From contig QANZ01053543.1 in assembly GCA_003254925.1 (NCBI GenBank), positions 87,179 through 151,178 on the forward strand: DNA of 64,000 nt, in the 5' to 3' direction. A program made the translations under genes and the position numbers. Of this stretch, positions 9,496 to 21,999 are shown piece by piece. Each line of letters starts with the position of its first letter. Within the stretch, counting starts at the first letter, position 1. The stretch is from Chamaecrista fasciculata. Its lineage: Eukaryota > Streptophyta > Magnoliopsida > Fabales > Fabaceae. The notes beneath the pieces were generated by a model. That model was not told the origin of the DNA, made no database searches, and saw only the letters and a program-made list of their open reading frames with translations.

Positions 9496-12400
9496 GAAGG
9501 ACACGTCATCGTCATCATCATCATCATCGGCGCAGAAGTACAAGGAGAGTTACTACCTTCAGCTAACGCTGGCTAAGAGACTCACTAGCCTAGCAAGCCT
9601 CGCTACAGAGCCTGTGTTAACTCTAGACTCCGGAATCGAAACTTGGGATGCCGAATCCACTTCTTATCGTCTCTGGGTACTAATTTCAATTTCAATTTCA
9701 ATTTCGAATTCGGCTCCCAATAATGTAGCATTTCTTGATTGTATGTATGTATATATGATGAGTAATTAATTAATGCGTTTTCAGGTGAGTGGGTGCCTAT
9801 CGTACTCTGACAAAATATCGGACGGGTTTTATAACATTTTGGGGATGAATCCATATCTATGGGTGATGTGCAACGAGATGGAGGAAGGCAAGAAGCTCCC
9901 GACTCTTATGGCGCTTAAAGCAATCGAACCAAGCGAGACTTCGATGGAGGTAGTCCTCGTTGATAGGCAAGACGATTCGCGGCTTATGGAACTTCATGAT
10001 AAAGCAAAAGAGTTGTATAGCGATTCGGAGAACACATGGGTGCTGGTGGAAAAGCTAGGAAAACTTGTTGCCATATACATGGGGTAACTTGATTAGTAAT
10101 TTCTTACTGCTTAATTAATTTCTCTGCTCGATTCATCTTGAAATTGAGAGAGTTTGTTTGTTTTTTTTTTTTTTTGTGTCTTTTTAAGGGGTACCTTCCC
10201 AGTGGAGCAAGGCCATCTCCACCATCGGTGGAAGTTGGTTAGTAAGAGACTGAGGAGTTTTCATAAGTGTGTTGTGCTTCCTATTGGTAGCCTATCTGCT
10301 GGACTTTGTAGGCATCGAGCAATTCTCTTCAAGGTGAAAAATGTGTTTTCTGAATGAATTACGCCTTTAAAGTTTAAATCTGTTTAAAAAGATTCTACTA
10401 CAGATATATTCCCTGCTATGAGATCAGTTATATGTTAAGGTTTTCTTTTAGGACTAAAGACGTACATAATAATATTTTCTGATTGAAAGCATCGTTATAC
10501 ATATGAGCACACAGAAAACCATGTTGATCTACCCTGCTATGAGATCAATTATATGTTTAAATCTGTTTATACAGAAAACCATGTTGATCTAAAGTTCAAA
10601 TCTGTTTAGAAAGATTCTGCTACAGATATACCCTGCTATGAGATCAATTATATATGTTAAGGTTTTCTTTTTGGACTAAAGGCATCAAAATAATATTTTC
10701 TGATTGAAAGCATCGTTATACATATGAACATACAGAAAAGAAAACCATGTTGATCTATATTTCCGATAAATCAATACAGTGTACTCTGTTCATATTGCAG
10801 AGATTGGCAGATTACATAGGTTTGCCATGTCGTATAGCTCGAGGTTGCAAGTACTGTGCTGCAGATCATAGATCTTCTTGCCTTGTTAAGATTAAAGATG
10901 ACAGGCAACTCTCAAGGTTAAATGCTAAAGCCTTTTTTGCATCTGTCTGTCGTTTTTTTGCTTATGTAATTATGTCAATATTGTCAATCCAATATAATAT
11001 CATATTCTGAAATATTTTCTTTAGCAGGGAATATGTAGTTGATCTAGTTGGGGAACCAGGAAATGTGCACGGGCCAGATTCATCTATTAATGGAGCCTAT
11101 TTCTCTTCCTTTCCTTCCCCATTTCAAATCTCTCATCTAAAAGAATCCCGGTCACCTTATATAGATCATCCATCAACTTCTCAGTTTATTAGTTCCATTT
11201 ATATTCCTGCTGTTCCTCAAAACCAATTATATTCTGGTATGTGGTTGGTTAGTTAATTATTTTAGAGTATTTCTATTGAAGTTTCAAAGCAAGAATCTAG
11301 CCATTTGATTGTTTAACTGACCCATATGCACATCTCGCGTGTTTATATTTCCTTGATCTATTCTTGTAATCAATCAAAGCTTCTGCAGAATGTTTCAATT
11401 TCCATTCACTTCCAAATTTCAGATTTATGTCTTATCTAAGGATTTCTTTTTTCATCTTCATTTCTTAATTTACCTCGAGAAGAATTCCAAATCCTAAATC
11501 TCATTGAAAAAGCATTTTTGAACTTTGAGAATAATCATTGCTATGCCTATAGTTTCTATCTAGAATACAGGTGTCCTTAGCTGTTATACAATCTCTTGCA
11601 GGCCGTGTAGAGAAAGATCAACCAGTTAAAGAAACTGGTTTACTAAAATTTCCCACGAACCCCAAATATTCTCCAGTTAATCAAACTCGTCCAAGAATTG
11701 CAGACGGATGTACATGTGCTGTTCCTGGTTCAAATTTGCCTGCCATTGAGGAAAGTGTTTCTGAGACTCTGAATCCAGCCTCTGATTCATTATTGCCGGA
11801 ATATTCCAGGATTGTTGAAGAAGATTCAGTAGTCGTAAAAGAAACTTCCAATAGTGAGAAGATTGTATCTGGCATTTCTGTGGTAAAAACTACTTCTAAG
11901 ACAGAACAGGGCCATTCTGGGAATATTCCGAGATATTTGAATCTTGAACCATCGCTGGCAATGGATTGGCTTGAAATATCTTGGGATGAATTGCGTATCA
12001 AAGAGCGTATTGGTGCTGGTAATTTTTCTAAATTCCCTGCTTGTTTTTTGTTCTGGAGAAATTTTTTAGGATCTGTTTTTTGTCTTTGATTCCTTTTAAA
12101 ATATTGATTATTTAGTCACCGAAATGATATTTATAAAAAAATTTAAGGATTAAAAAGTACATTTTTAATATTCAGAGATTAAATTGTAATTTCAAAATGA
12201 ATTTAAAACAAGATTAAGAGCTAAAACATAAATTTTCTCTTTTTTCTTTTTCCTTGAAGTTTTGACTGGGTCCACTAGATAGACTTTTTATTGTTGTCTT
12301 ATTTCCTTTTTGAGGTGACCAGAAAAATTACTTTTTCCACTGCAGGGTCATTTGGTACAGTACACCGCGCTGAATGGCATGGATCAGTAAGTGATATTAA

Positions 12401-15400
12401 GCATTTCTTTAAATATTTTTATTGTGTGTTTTTGGACAATATCTATGTATTATTTCTGATATTTTTCTTTTCATTTTGGTTAATTTTTACCTTTTCATAT
12501 TGCAGGATGTTGCAGTCAAGGTTTTATCAGTTCAAGATTTCGAAGACGATCAGTTAAAAGAGTTTCTCAGAGAGGTATATATACCGGATACATTAGCCTT
12601 TTTCATTTTCCTACATCTTCATACTTTACTTTTTATCGCTGTTTGCATCATTTGTTGATTTCCCAGTTATATAATTGTTATCAGTTAAACAGTTAATTTA
12701 AGAAAATAAAACTTCAGCTAGAATGATACATCTATCAATATGTTATAAACTCAATTTCATTCAATCCTGCATTGACAAGATTTATTGTATCTTGTTATAA
12801 GGTTTATCAATAAAAATAAAGCTAAATTTTGTACCAAGACCTCTTGATATTTAGGGGGGGGGGCAAAAAATATTCCTGAGTTTCAAAACTTAGTTAGATT
12901 TTTGAGTTTTTAATTTTGCTCATTTAGGACTTTTGAGTTTTAAAACTTGATAGACAAAATGTTGGGAATTAATAATAATAATAAAATAATATTGTTATTG
13001 GAAGCATGAATCTGTTGCATCAGATTTGAATTTTAGAAAAATTAGTTTGTTTTTGAATTAGTCATATATATGAGTTAACTAGTGGGTACATGATTTTAGG
13101 GATAAGTAGTTACTTTATTTTATTTATCTTTTATTTAATTATGTGTATTTCCTCTATAAAAGGAATTTGATTTGTACCTATCATTATGGAGTTATGAATC
13201 AAGAAAAGTTCATGAGAAAAAAGAAAAGAAAAGAAAGTTTATGAGAGCTTCCATGTTTCTTCCTCCCAAAAATCCTAACAGTGGTATCAGAGCCATATGT
13301 TCTTTTGAGAGTATTCCGTTCTTGAAAGCTTTAGGTTTTGAGAGTCTGTGAGGTAGAGTAGCACATCTCTCATATGTTGAGATGATGTTGCTACAAAGAA
13401 TTTTGTTAGTGGGAGGATCGAATCCTCGCCATTACTTTAGAGATTTGATATTTGTGTTGAATAATTGCAAGAGCTCGGTGAAAGAATTGGCTCGAAGAAG
13501 ATGAGCAAACAAACGGCGCACAAGAAAGGAGAGTAGAAAAAGTGGATCTTCTATGAGAAGCTTACAAAATTTGATGTTTTTGGAGAGAAGGCGCTCCAAA
13601 TAGGTTAATGATGACAAAGTGCATCATTGAAACTTCGAACAAATGATCCAGGAAAAACTTGAAGATTTATGAATTAAACTGAATTTTCTTGTGAAGAAAT
13701 TTCAGTTTAAGGGAGGAATTGTTGGGAATTAATAATAATAATGAAATAATATTGTTATTGGAAGCATGAATCTGTTGCATCAGATTTGAATTTTAGAGAT
13801 TTAGTTTGTTTTTGAATTAGTCATATATATGAGTTAACTAGTGGGTACATGATTTTAGGGATAAGTAGTTACTTTATTTTATTTATCTTTTATTTAATTA
13901 TGTGTATTTCCTCTATAAAAAGAATTTGATTTGTACCTATCATTATGGAGTTATGAATCCAGAAAAGTTCATGAGAAAAAAGAAAAGAAAAAAAAGTTTA
14001 TGAGAGCTTCCTCCCAAAAATCCTAACACAAAATACTCTTAACTTTCAACTTTCCTCACTTAAAACTTTTAGGCTTAAGTGCACTTTTGGTCCCATAACT
14101 ATGATAAAGGTTTCATTTTGGTCCCATAATTTTTTTTGTTGCAATTTTAGTCCCATAACTATAACAAAGGTTTCATTTTGGTCCCATAACTTTTTTTGTT
14201 GCAATTTTGGTCCCATAACTATGACAAAGGTTTCATTTTGGTCCCATGACTTTTTTTGTTGCAATTTTGGTCTCATAACTTCTCAAAAGGTTCCACCGTC
14301 AGTCCCTTGGTGAATTCCATCCATATTTAGCCGTTAAGTATGACGTGGCATAGTGACTAGGATCATGATGTGGCAAAATAAGATGAAATGGACTGAAATA
14401 GGATCTATATGCAACATATTAAAACTTATCTATACCCAATCGCAATATATACAAAGAGTGGTACTTCCTCTTCCTCGTCAGCCCAACGAGACTTCCTCTT
14501 CCTCGTTCCGCTTCCCGATTTGTCGTCGCCGCCGCTTTGGTCGTTCGACTCTGGCTGAGGATCCTATCGACTTCGTCGGTGCCTTCTGCTTGAAGTCTCT
14601 TCTTCCCCACCAGATTGGTCCCTGTCAGTACCATTCTTTGTATATATGGTGGTTGGGTATATATAAGTTTTAATATGTTGCATATAGTTCCTATTTCAGT
14701 CCACTTCATCTTATTTTGCCACATCATGATCCTAGTTACTATGCCACGTCATACTTAACGGCTAAATATGGATGAAATTCACCAAGGGACTAACGGTGGA
14801 ACCTTTTGAGAAGTTATGGGACCAAAATTGCAACAAAAAAAAGTTATGGGACTAAAATGAAACCTTTGTCATAGTTATGGGACCAAAATTGCAACAAAAA
14901 AAGTTATGGGACCAAAATGAAACCTTTGTCATAGTTATGGGACTAAAATTGCAACAAAAAAAGTTATGGGACCAAAATGAAACCTTTGTCATAGTTATGG
15001 GACCAAAAGTGCACTTAAGCCAAACTTTTAAATATACTCATTTTTTTTGGAAACTCAAGGGTCCTAAGTAAATAAAATTGAAAGCTTAAGTGGGCAAAGT
15101 TGAAAACTCAAGAAGTTTGTTTGTCGAATTTTAAAACTTAGGAGTGTTTTTTTGCACCCGAGCCAATCATGGTGACGAAATAATGTAAAAGACAACATCT
15201 TGCATAACCAAGAGAATAAATAAAGTTATTAATTTGACAGTCTTCAGGGCAAAGATATAAGGCGGATCTAAGTTATTTTCCATTCCAATATATGGTTTGT
15301 GAAGGATAGAAATGAACTGTGTTTCATGCATGCTTGTAGGTTGCAATAATGAAACGTGTTCGTCATCCGAATGTGGTATTATTTATGGGGGCAGTTACTA

Positions 15401-15708
15401 AACGGCCTCATCTTTCTATAGTGACAGAATATCTTCCAAGGTAAAACATCCAATTTCTCGTGTACTTAGCTGAATTTATGGATCTCTCTGCTTATATAAT
15501 TGAAAGTCTTACAAGTTTCTTTGTTTTGGTACAATTGGAACAGAGGTAGTTTGTATCGCTTACTACATAGGCCAGCATCTGGTGAGCTATTGGATCAGAG
15601 GAGAAGATTACGAATGGCCTTAGATGTGGTTTGTACAATATCTAGCTATTTTTTTGTATTCTATGAGTACAAACACTGACATAGACATAGACATAGACAA
15701 CATGTTTA

Positions 15709-15744
<36 letters not shown>

Positions 15745-18594
15745 TGTAATGCTAATAGTAGTAGACAAGAAATAAAAAACAATTATAGACCTATAAATAA
15801 TGAGAATTTTTAAAATTACTATATCTATTTATGACATATGTCATTTGTGTTCACTTTTTATTTATCTCGGCCAGAAAAGTGAAAAAAATGATTTTCAATT
15901 TTAACATCCATAGACATATATCAAGAACGTGTCATATTCGTGTTCATGTCTTGACACATTCCCTAAAATAAAGTGTCTACACTTTTCTAGTTCATATCAT
16001 TATTTGGCAAATTATTTATGTATCTGTGTTTTTGTTTGTGTTTTTCAGGCTAAAGGGATAAACTATCTACACTGCTTGAATCCTCCGATTGTGCACTGGG
16101 ACCTTAAATCCCCAAATTTGTTAGTGGACAAAAATTGGACTGTGAAGGTAAGAATGAAACTGATTGGACACTATTTCTATTTTCCTGTTCTTAAACATAT
16201 TGTGCAATTAGATTTACTTTTGGATTCCATCTTTAGGTGTGTGATTTCGGATTGTCGAGATTTAAAGCGAACACTTTCTTATCATCAAAATCAGTGGCTG
16301 GAACAGTAAGTGTCTATCACTTTTTGTGAATTTAATTTGTATGATTTGGGATCATGAATTTCAACGGTTTGATGTTATTTCTCCTGCATTCTTCAACACA
16401 TTTTGACTTACTAGATTTAAACTGCCATCACTAGAATATAGATTTTAATTTCCTATAACATTGAAATTGGTAATTGTATCAAATATTTTGCAGGTTGAGC
16501 TTTTTACTTCACAGTGCTTCAATAAGCGTGTAACTCACTTGATTTTATTTTCAGCCTGAGTGGATGGCTCCCGAGTTTCTCCGTGGAGAACCTTCAAACG
16601 AGAAGTCTGATGTTTTCAGCTTTGGAGTCATTCTTTGGGAACTTGAGACCTTGCAACAACCATGGAACGGCCTTAGCCCTGCCCAGGTAAGTTTTGTTGA
16701 TTTTAGAGGAATTTAATATATAGATTCACATGTGAACTTGCACACTCACTGCTTGCCAAAATGGAGCCCTTGGAATTTTCAAGATGAATGAATAATGTAA
16801 AGGGTTGGTCTATGATGTAAAGTGGGCATTGTATGCAACTAATAATGTGATTTCATACACATTTTTGATTGGTTAAAAAAATTATATTTTTTTTATAATT
16901 TTCAGGTTAAATTACTTAAAAAAAGAAAAATATACCACATCGCAATTGTATGCATACCTGCATCTTAAAATTCCCTTAATGTAAATTGTATAATAATCTT
17001 TCACATAACACACTCAGGTGGTTGGAGCGGTTGCTTTCCAGAATCGGAAGCTCACTGTCCCTCCGAACATCTCCCCGGTATTGGCCACCCTAATGGAATC
17101 TTGTTGGGATGAGTAAGTGTGCATTCTGTGACTACTAATGTTTGTTGCATTTACCCTCGCTTCCGGCTGATGAATGATGATGATGATGATATGAACCGAT
17201 GATGAACCGATTTTTTTTTTTAATTTTTAGGATTATTTTTTAATTTTTGGATGATGAACTGATGAAGAATGATGATGATGATATGAATTGATGATGAACT
17301 AGTTTTTTTTAATCAAGAATTGATGAATTGGTGAAATTTGTGTAATATTTGGTGATTTCTGGTTTTTTGTGGTTTGGGGTTTGGAGTGGATGAGAAGATG
17401 AAGATGATGAAAGATGAAGATGATGAAGAGGAAAGTAGGATTTAGGGACCAAATTGCAAGAGAGTAGTTTCTTTAGGGGTTTAGGATTTAGGGTTTAGGG
17501 GTTAGGGTTTTAGATTTTAGGGTTTAGGATTTTTAATATTTTTAAGGACTAAATTGGAATGTTTGGAAGAGTTTTGGGACACTTTACAATTTTAGGATTA
17601 GGGTTTTAGGGTTTAGGGTTTTAGAGTTTAGAGTTTAGAGTTTGGGGTTTAGGTTTTAGGGTTTTTAATATTTTTAAGGACTAAATTGGAATGTTTGGAA
17701 GAGTTTTGAGACACTTTACAATTTTATTTTGAGGATTTAGGACTAAAATGAATGAAGATGATGAAAAATGTAAATCCAGGGACTGATTTGCTAGTTTACT
17801 CAATTTTTATGTTCAAAAATGTAAATCCAGTCATCATGCCATGGTGGAAAAAAAATTTGAATGTCCAGTCATTATGCCACGTCAGACCAAAAAAATGACA
17901 CATAAGTAAAAAAATTGCCACATGGGCATTGAGTCAAAATTGGGGGCATAATTGAAACGTTAGTTTCACATTGAGGGCACGCTTGAACAAAATGAAACAT
18001 TAGGGGCATAACTGAAAATCACTGCAAACGTTAGGGGCACAAAAGGGTGTTTTGCCTTCTTGATTTATCTATAAGAATAATGAAGTTATGTCATATTGTC
18101 TAATTTGGTCCTATTTTGTTAAAGAATAACCCCAAGCCCCAAGGCCAGGTGATTCATAGTTCATGAAATACATAGGAAACAAATGCTTAGGGCCTACTTC
18201 TTCCTCTATTCTATCTTTGAAAACTTATATTTTTTCAATGCAAGGATGAGGGAATTTCACAATCAATATTATTATTTTTCGATTTCCATTTACATAAACC
18301 TTGAAAAAAAAATCTGATAATTGATTTATTTAAAATAATAAAAAAATGGAAATAGTTGAGTATCAGATCAGTGAAGAAAAGGATTAAACCCAATAACCAT
18401 AATCTGTTTATTCTGTTTCGATATCTCCATTCTTTTGTATAAGTATAACCTCGATTCATCTCTGATACTTACCTGTTTTACATTTCAGTGATCCCAAGAA
18501 TCGGCCATCTTTCTCTGAAATAGTTGAAACGCTAAAGAAGCTGCTGAGATCTCCAGTGGAGATGATAAAATTGGGAGGGACACGAGGAGTATAA
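8858..18594 (+). CDS. Raf-like MAPKKK of the CTR1/EDR1 group (RAF6, At4g24480 type)
   Basis: Fifteen exons keep phase throughout and give 933 residues: 8858-9676, 9785-10083, 10189-10333, 10801-10916, 11028-11236, 11602-12018, 12346-12386, 12506-12574, 15340-15440, 15544-15628, 16049-16147, 16237-16305, 16555-16686, 17018-17112, 18489-18594. The start [14 protein letters not shown] matches the family as recalled. Residues 194-212 are Asn-rich and 217-224 are Ser. The EDR1/CTR1-type regulatory domain spans about 228-482. The kinase domain (about 661-925) has the glycine loop GAGSFGTV, Lys687 in VAVK, D803 in DFG, and GTPEWMAPE. The catalytic loop reads HWDLKSPN (Trp784) where CTR1 has HRD, so the protein is formally non-RD. 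Raf-like kinases of this group act in ethylene, stress and defence signalling; the role of this one is not shown by sequence. Intron 8 (2765 bp) is swollen by transposons. Confidence 0.93.
9437..9529 (+). repeat. Coding AAT and TCA/TCG microsatellites in kinase exon 1
   Basis: (AAT)n with one GAT interruption encodes Asn 194-212. A following TCA/TCG run encodes Ser 217-224. The tract lies in the low-complexity N-terminal region before the regulatory domain, where length change should be tolerated. Confidence 0.85.
10369..10756. repeat. Tandem duplication inside kinase intron 3
   Basis: A unit of about 190 bp containing CCCTGCTATGAGATCA, TATGTTAAGGTTTTCTTTT and AACCATGTTGATCT occurs twice, with a shorter partial copy between. 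The duplication is local and non-coding. Confidence 0.75.
12955..14033 (+). mobile_element. TRIM-like miniature LTR retrotransposon with TSD
   Basis: LTRs at 12960-13280 and 13720-14028 begin TGTTGGGAATT and end CCTAACA. The left LTR is followed by TGGTATCAGAGCC, the primer site matching plant initiator tRNA-Met. The right LTR is preceded by the purine tract AAGGGAGGAAT. Identical 5-bp flanks caaaa (12955-12959 and 14029-14033) mark integration. The 439-bp interior has no open gag or pol. The LTRs differ mainly by an 11-12 bp indel near 13250, so the insertion is fairly young. The element is about 1.07 kb and non-autonomous, in sense orientation in kinase intron 8. Confidence 0.92.
14063..15030. 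mobile_element. Mutator-type foldback element with GC-rich core, exact 9-bp duplication
   Basis: The element is 14072-15021 with ends GGCTTAAGTGCACTTTTGG and its complement. The flanks aaactttta (14063-14071 and 15022-15030) are identical. The arms carry three or four repeats of a roughly 60-bp 'ggtcccataac...ttgcaatttt' unit. A second inverted layer includes GACGTGGCATAGTGACTAGG. The 14460-14630 core is not inverted, is GC-rich, and could be captured host sequence. Confidence 0.88.
15700..15740. repeat. (AT)n microsatellite in kinase intron 10
   Basis: Alternating TA run of about 30 bp with no other function seen. Confidence 0.8.
16808..16975. mobile_element. Diverged MITE in kinase intron 13
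   Basis: The start (AAAGTGGGCATTGTATGCAA) and end (GCAATTGTATGCATACCTGC) are imperfectly inverted. The centre shares TTTTTGATTGGTTAAAAAAATT-like sequence with the MITE at 5372-5562. Confidence 0.5.
17150..18060. mobile_element. Foldback fragments with TTTAGGG-like tracts in kinase intron 14
   Basis: 17465-17760 matches the interior of the 2146-4567 element (GGACTAAATTGGAATGTTTG and TTTGAGGATTTAGGACTAAA). 17776-17801 ends with a GAGTAAAC-type terminus read in reverse. No matching left end was found, so the element is truncated. 17800-18060 looks like half of another foldback family ('ggggcataa...'). Confidence 0.55.
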
Positions 18595-21500
18595 GTAGTA
18601 GTCTTTGCCCACGCAATGCCTAATCATTTTCTCTGACTCGGAGAACCTTTTGGTTGTTTGCAACTGTATAATATGTTGCTTCTTCCTTATAGCTAACTCA
18701 TTTTCAGAAGGGCATTAAGAGCCACCGAAAAAAGTTGAATTTTTAGTCCTAACTCAGAGTGCGATAGGTACTAAATGTAGTTTTTGTACTAAAGAATAAC
18801 AAACTCATGAAAGAGCAGCTTGGGATCTGAAATATACAATATTTGGGGAGTTTTGATGTTGTAAAATGGCTTCAATATCTGAGCTGTAATGTTAGTCAGT
18901 TTGGAATGTTTTTTGTAGTCTCTTATGAGACCTTATGAGACCATACCATTGTCGTATTAATCTTTTTTGACATTGCTATTAGTAGATGTCATTGCAATTT
19001 GCTGTACCAATATTATTTAGGTGCCCAATGTTCAATGTTCGAATTGATTTAAAGTTAAAGATTACATAAAATTTTTATATTAATAAATGAGTAAGTTTGA
19101 GACTAATTTGAAATTTCTTGATACATTTGAGACTAATTAAAAATTTTTACTTAATGAAATGAACATGGGTGATTTTTTTTTTTTACATAAGAATGAACGT
19201 AGGATAATTTTTTATAAGGTGGGGCAATTTTATTTTTTATATATATATATATATTATTATGTATTATGTTTAAATTATTTTATTTTATATTATAGTTTTA
19301 AAGACTGACTACTAAAAAGGGTGATAGGAAAAGGGTGATAGGATGAAGTTGGTGTCGTGATGACAGGGGAGTCGGCGACCGAAGTATAATATAAAATATG
19401 CATGTATGCGATATGCATGTATGCACAGCTAATTGTTATGCATACCAATCGCTTTCTTTCTTCAAGACCATAACGGATATGCATTTTTAATATCAAGTAG
19501 AGGCAAGTTGTCAAATTCGATTGAATATATTGAATAAGTATAAAGAATGACTTCGACACCAAGTGGATATCCAGTTTAGTGAAATTTATAATAAATTTTA
19601 GTGTGACGAAAACATGTGCTATATATTTGCAATTTAAGCCAATTCAAGCACAAATCCATACCTTTTTAGCTGCTTTCTTTCTTTCTTTTTTTTGTCCCTA
19701 TAGCAACTTCCTTGCCTTTATCAAAAAAGATTAGACCAGACCAGACCAGCAATCAATTTTTCTGTTTTCAGTTTCCACTATTTGATTGCAGCGAGATAAA
19801 GGAGCGAAAATCTTACCACGGAAAAGTTAATTTTCCCGCCAAAAAAAGTAGTTAGGGGAGAGATTTCACGAGAAGAAAATTACTTTTCACATTAAATATG
19901 GTGAAACATGTGAACCAAAACATTACTATTCTTACTTTATACTTTGATTTGCATTTCATTTATCATTTAAAATTTAATTCTTACGTAAAATAAATTAAAT
20001 GAACACTTCTATAATCTCGTGTTTCGGCACCAAGTGGATGTCCACTTCTATAAAACTTTGATTTGCACATGTGCCATATATTTGCAATATAAGCGAATTA
20101 AATTATCTACACGTTACATCTATGGTTAACTTTTAAAAGAAATTGAGAGAAAGACTATCCATTTGGCTGTCCTAACATAACGATAGGAAGAAAAAAGAGT
20201 GAAACCGTACAAAATGATACTCTAATTTGTTTGCTTGGACCACAAATTAAAAAAGGGAAATTGCAGCTTACATCGAGACAACAAGTATAACAATGCTATA
20301 GTTTTTTTTTTTTAATTATTATTATTATTATTATTATTTTATTATCATTATTATTATTAAAGCAATCACAGAAATTAGAAATAAATCTTTATCTAATTTT
20401 TTTCTTAATGAAAACGCTGTAGACTTATCTCTTGACAGGAGACAAAACAAAACTGTATCTATCAGTTTCTAGCCACTTTAGCATACCCAAAAGTTTGACC
20501 AGAAGTTTTATTGTGAGATTATGCAAGATTTTCATTAAGGGTAAATCTCACCTTGATTTAGTGATTTTTGTTTTCCCCGTAACAATCTCTTGTAGAATTA
20601 ATGGGTATCATTCTTTTCTATTTTGTTCTTGTTTTTTTGTTGAAATATGAATTTTCTCTGCCTATTGTCTATTGATATAACACTCAAAGCGAATACTAAT
20701 TTTATACGAGCCAAAAATGAATAATTAAAGTCTTCATAAGAATATCAATTTTAGAAATCAAACGAAAATTAATTCTCACTTAAGGTGGAGTTCATTTACT
20801 ACTGCACACCAGTATCAATTTTAAAATTTGATTCATCTGTTTAATATACTATCAAGTTCTATATTAATCAAATATAGCAATATTAAATATGAAATAAACT
20901 ATTTTTCTTCTTTTACTAAAATTATATTTTTAATCTTTCATACACAAAAATATTTTAATCTGATTATTGTCTATAATTTTTTAATTAGAAATTCCATAAA
21001 TAAATTTATTATTAACTTCTCAAAACATTTTAAGAAGGAGAATGCATTTACCTTGTTCAAATTCAAACTAGCCTTTATATATACACACACTATATAGTTC
21101 AATTACGCAAATCCATTTGGCAAACGAACGGTTCTTATTGTCATGTAATTAGGTTTAGTATAAGACTAGGATAGACACTTTATCCTAAGGGCGTGTCGCC
21201 GTGTCAGACACGTGTCCGTGTCCGACACCCGTATGACACCCACACTACACATATTCATAAGTTTTAGAATATAAAATTAATTTTGTGACTTTAACATGAC
21301 AAACAATATAAAATAATAATACAAATGACATATATTATGAATATATATTATTTTTAAGATTCTCATCAAAATTTGTAGATTTTTGATTATTTATATATAT
21401 AAATATATGTCGTGTCGTGTAAGTTTAAAAATTTGACGTGTCGGTGTGTCCGTGCCCGTGCCCGTGCCCGTGCCCGTGCCCGTGCCCGTGCCCGTGCCCG

Positions 21501-21999
21501 TGCCCGTGCCCGTGCTTCATAGGTATAAGAGGAAGAAAGAGGAAGGGAAAAAGAGGATTTTCTGCATAACTATTCCCATGGCAGACACATTAGCTTTAAG
21601 ACACCCTGAAATTAACACTTATAAATAAGATTAATCCTTTGTGACAAAAACAATGGGCCAGAGATCATGGATTAATGGTTGCCACACACAGAGCAGAGAC
21701 TGCTCAAATATAATAAAACCATAAATGGGCTAAAGATGCTATATTGTCAACTAACAGACAAAATTCTCAAGTTGCATTTAATCATATCACATCCTATATT
21801 CTAACTTATCCAGATAATTATGGGAAACTTGGAACCTCTAAATTATTCTAACCTCTAATTAACGTTGGATCCTGCCAGAATCTTCTCTTCCATTGATGAA
21901 GCTTCAACAATACAATCAATGTCTCCATTGAATTGCAATTTGTCCATCTCCATACTCATTTCCCGTGTGTCTCCATTTGCCAAAACAGATAATTGTGCA
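18595..21999. other. Intergenic spacer between two convergent genes
   Basis: This holds the 3' flanks of the kinase (+) and HYL1 (-). The content is AT-rich. A short diverged duplication, CACCAAGTGGAT...TATATTTGCAAT, occurs near 19557-19630 and 20029-20090. TTA microsatellites lie near 20318-20360. No supported gene was seen. Confidence 0.6.
21451..21515. repeat. (CGTGCC)n hexanucleotide array
   Basis: About eleven uninterrupted copies of CGTGCC. The upstream sequence (21190-21245) is rich in related GTGTCCGACAC-type motifs, so the array probably grew from the edge of a dispersed repeat. One frame would read Val-Pro repeats, but nothing supports translation. Confidence 0.9.

Larger units (their letters stand above)
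12859..15159. mobile_element. Old foldback element split by two later insertions (kinase intron 8)
   Basis: The outer ends GGGGGCAAAAAATATTCC (left) and GTGTTTTTTTGCACCC (right) are inverted. The sequences inside them also pair (repeated 'gagttt' and 'aaaactta' blocks). Removing the insertions at 12960-14028 and 14072-15021 leaves about 280 bp. The borders are approximate and no target duplication was found. Confidence 0.6.

Noticed and set aside
21446-21628. Val-Pro repeat ORF
   Set aside because: It is simply the (CGTGCC)n microsatellite read in frame.
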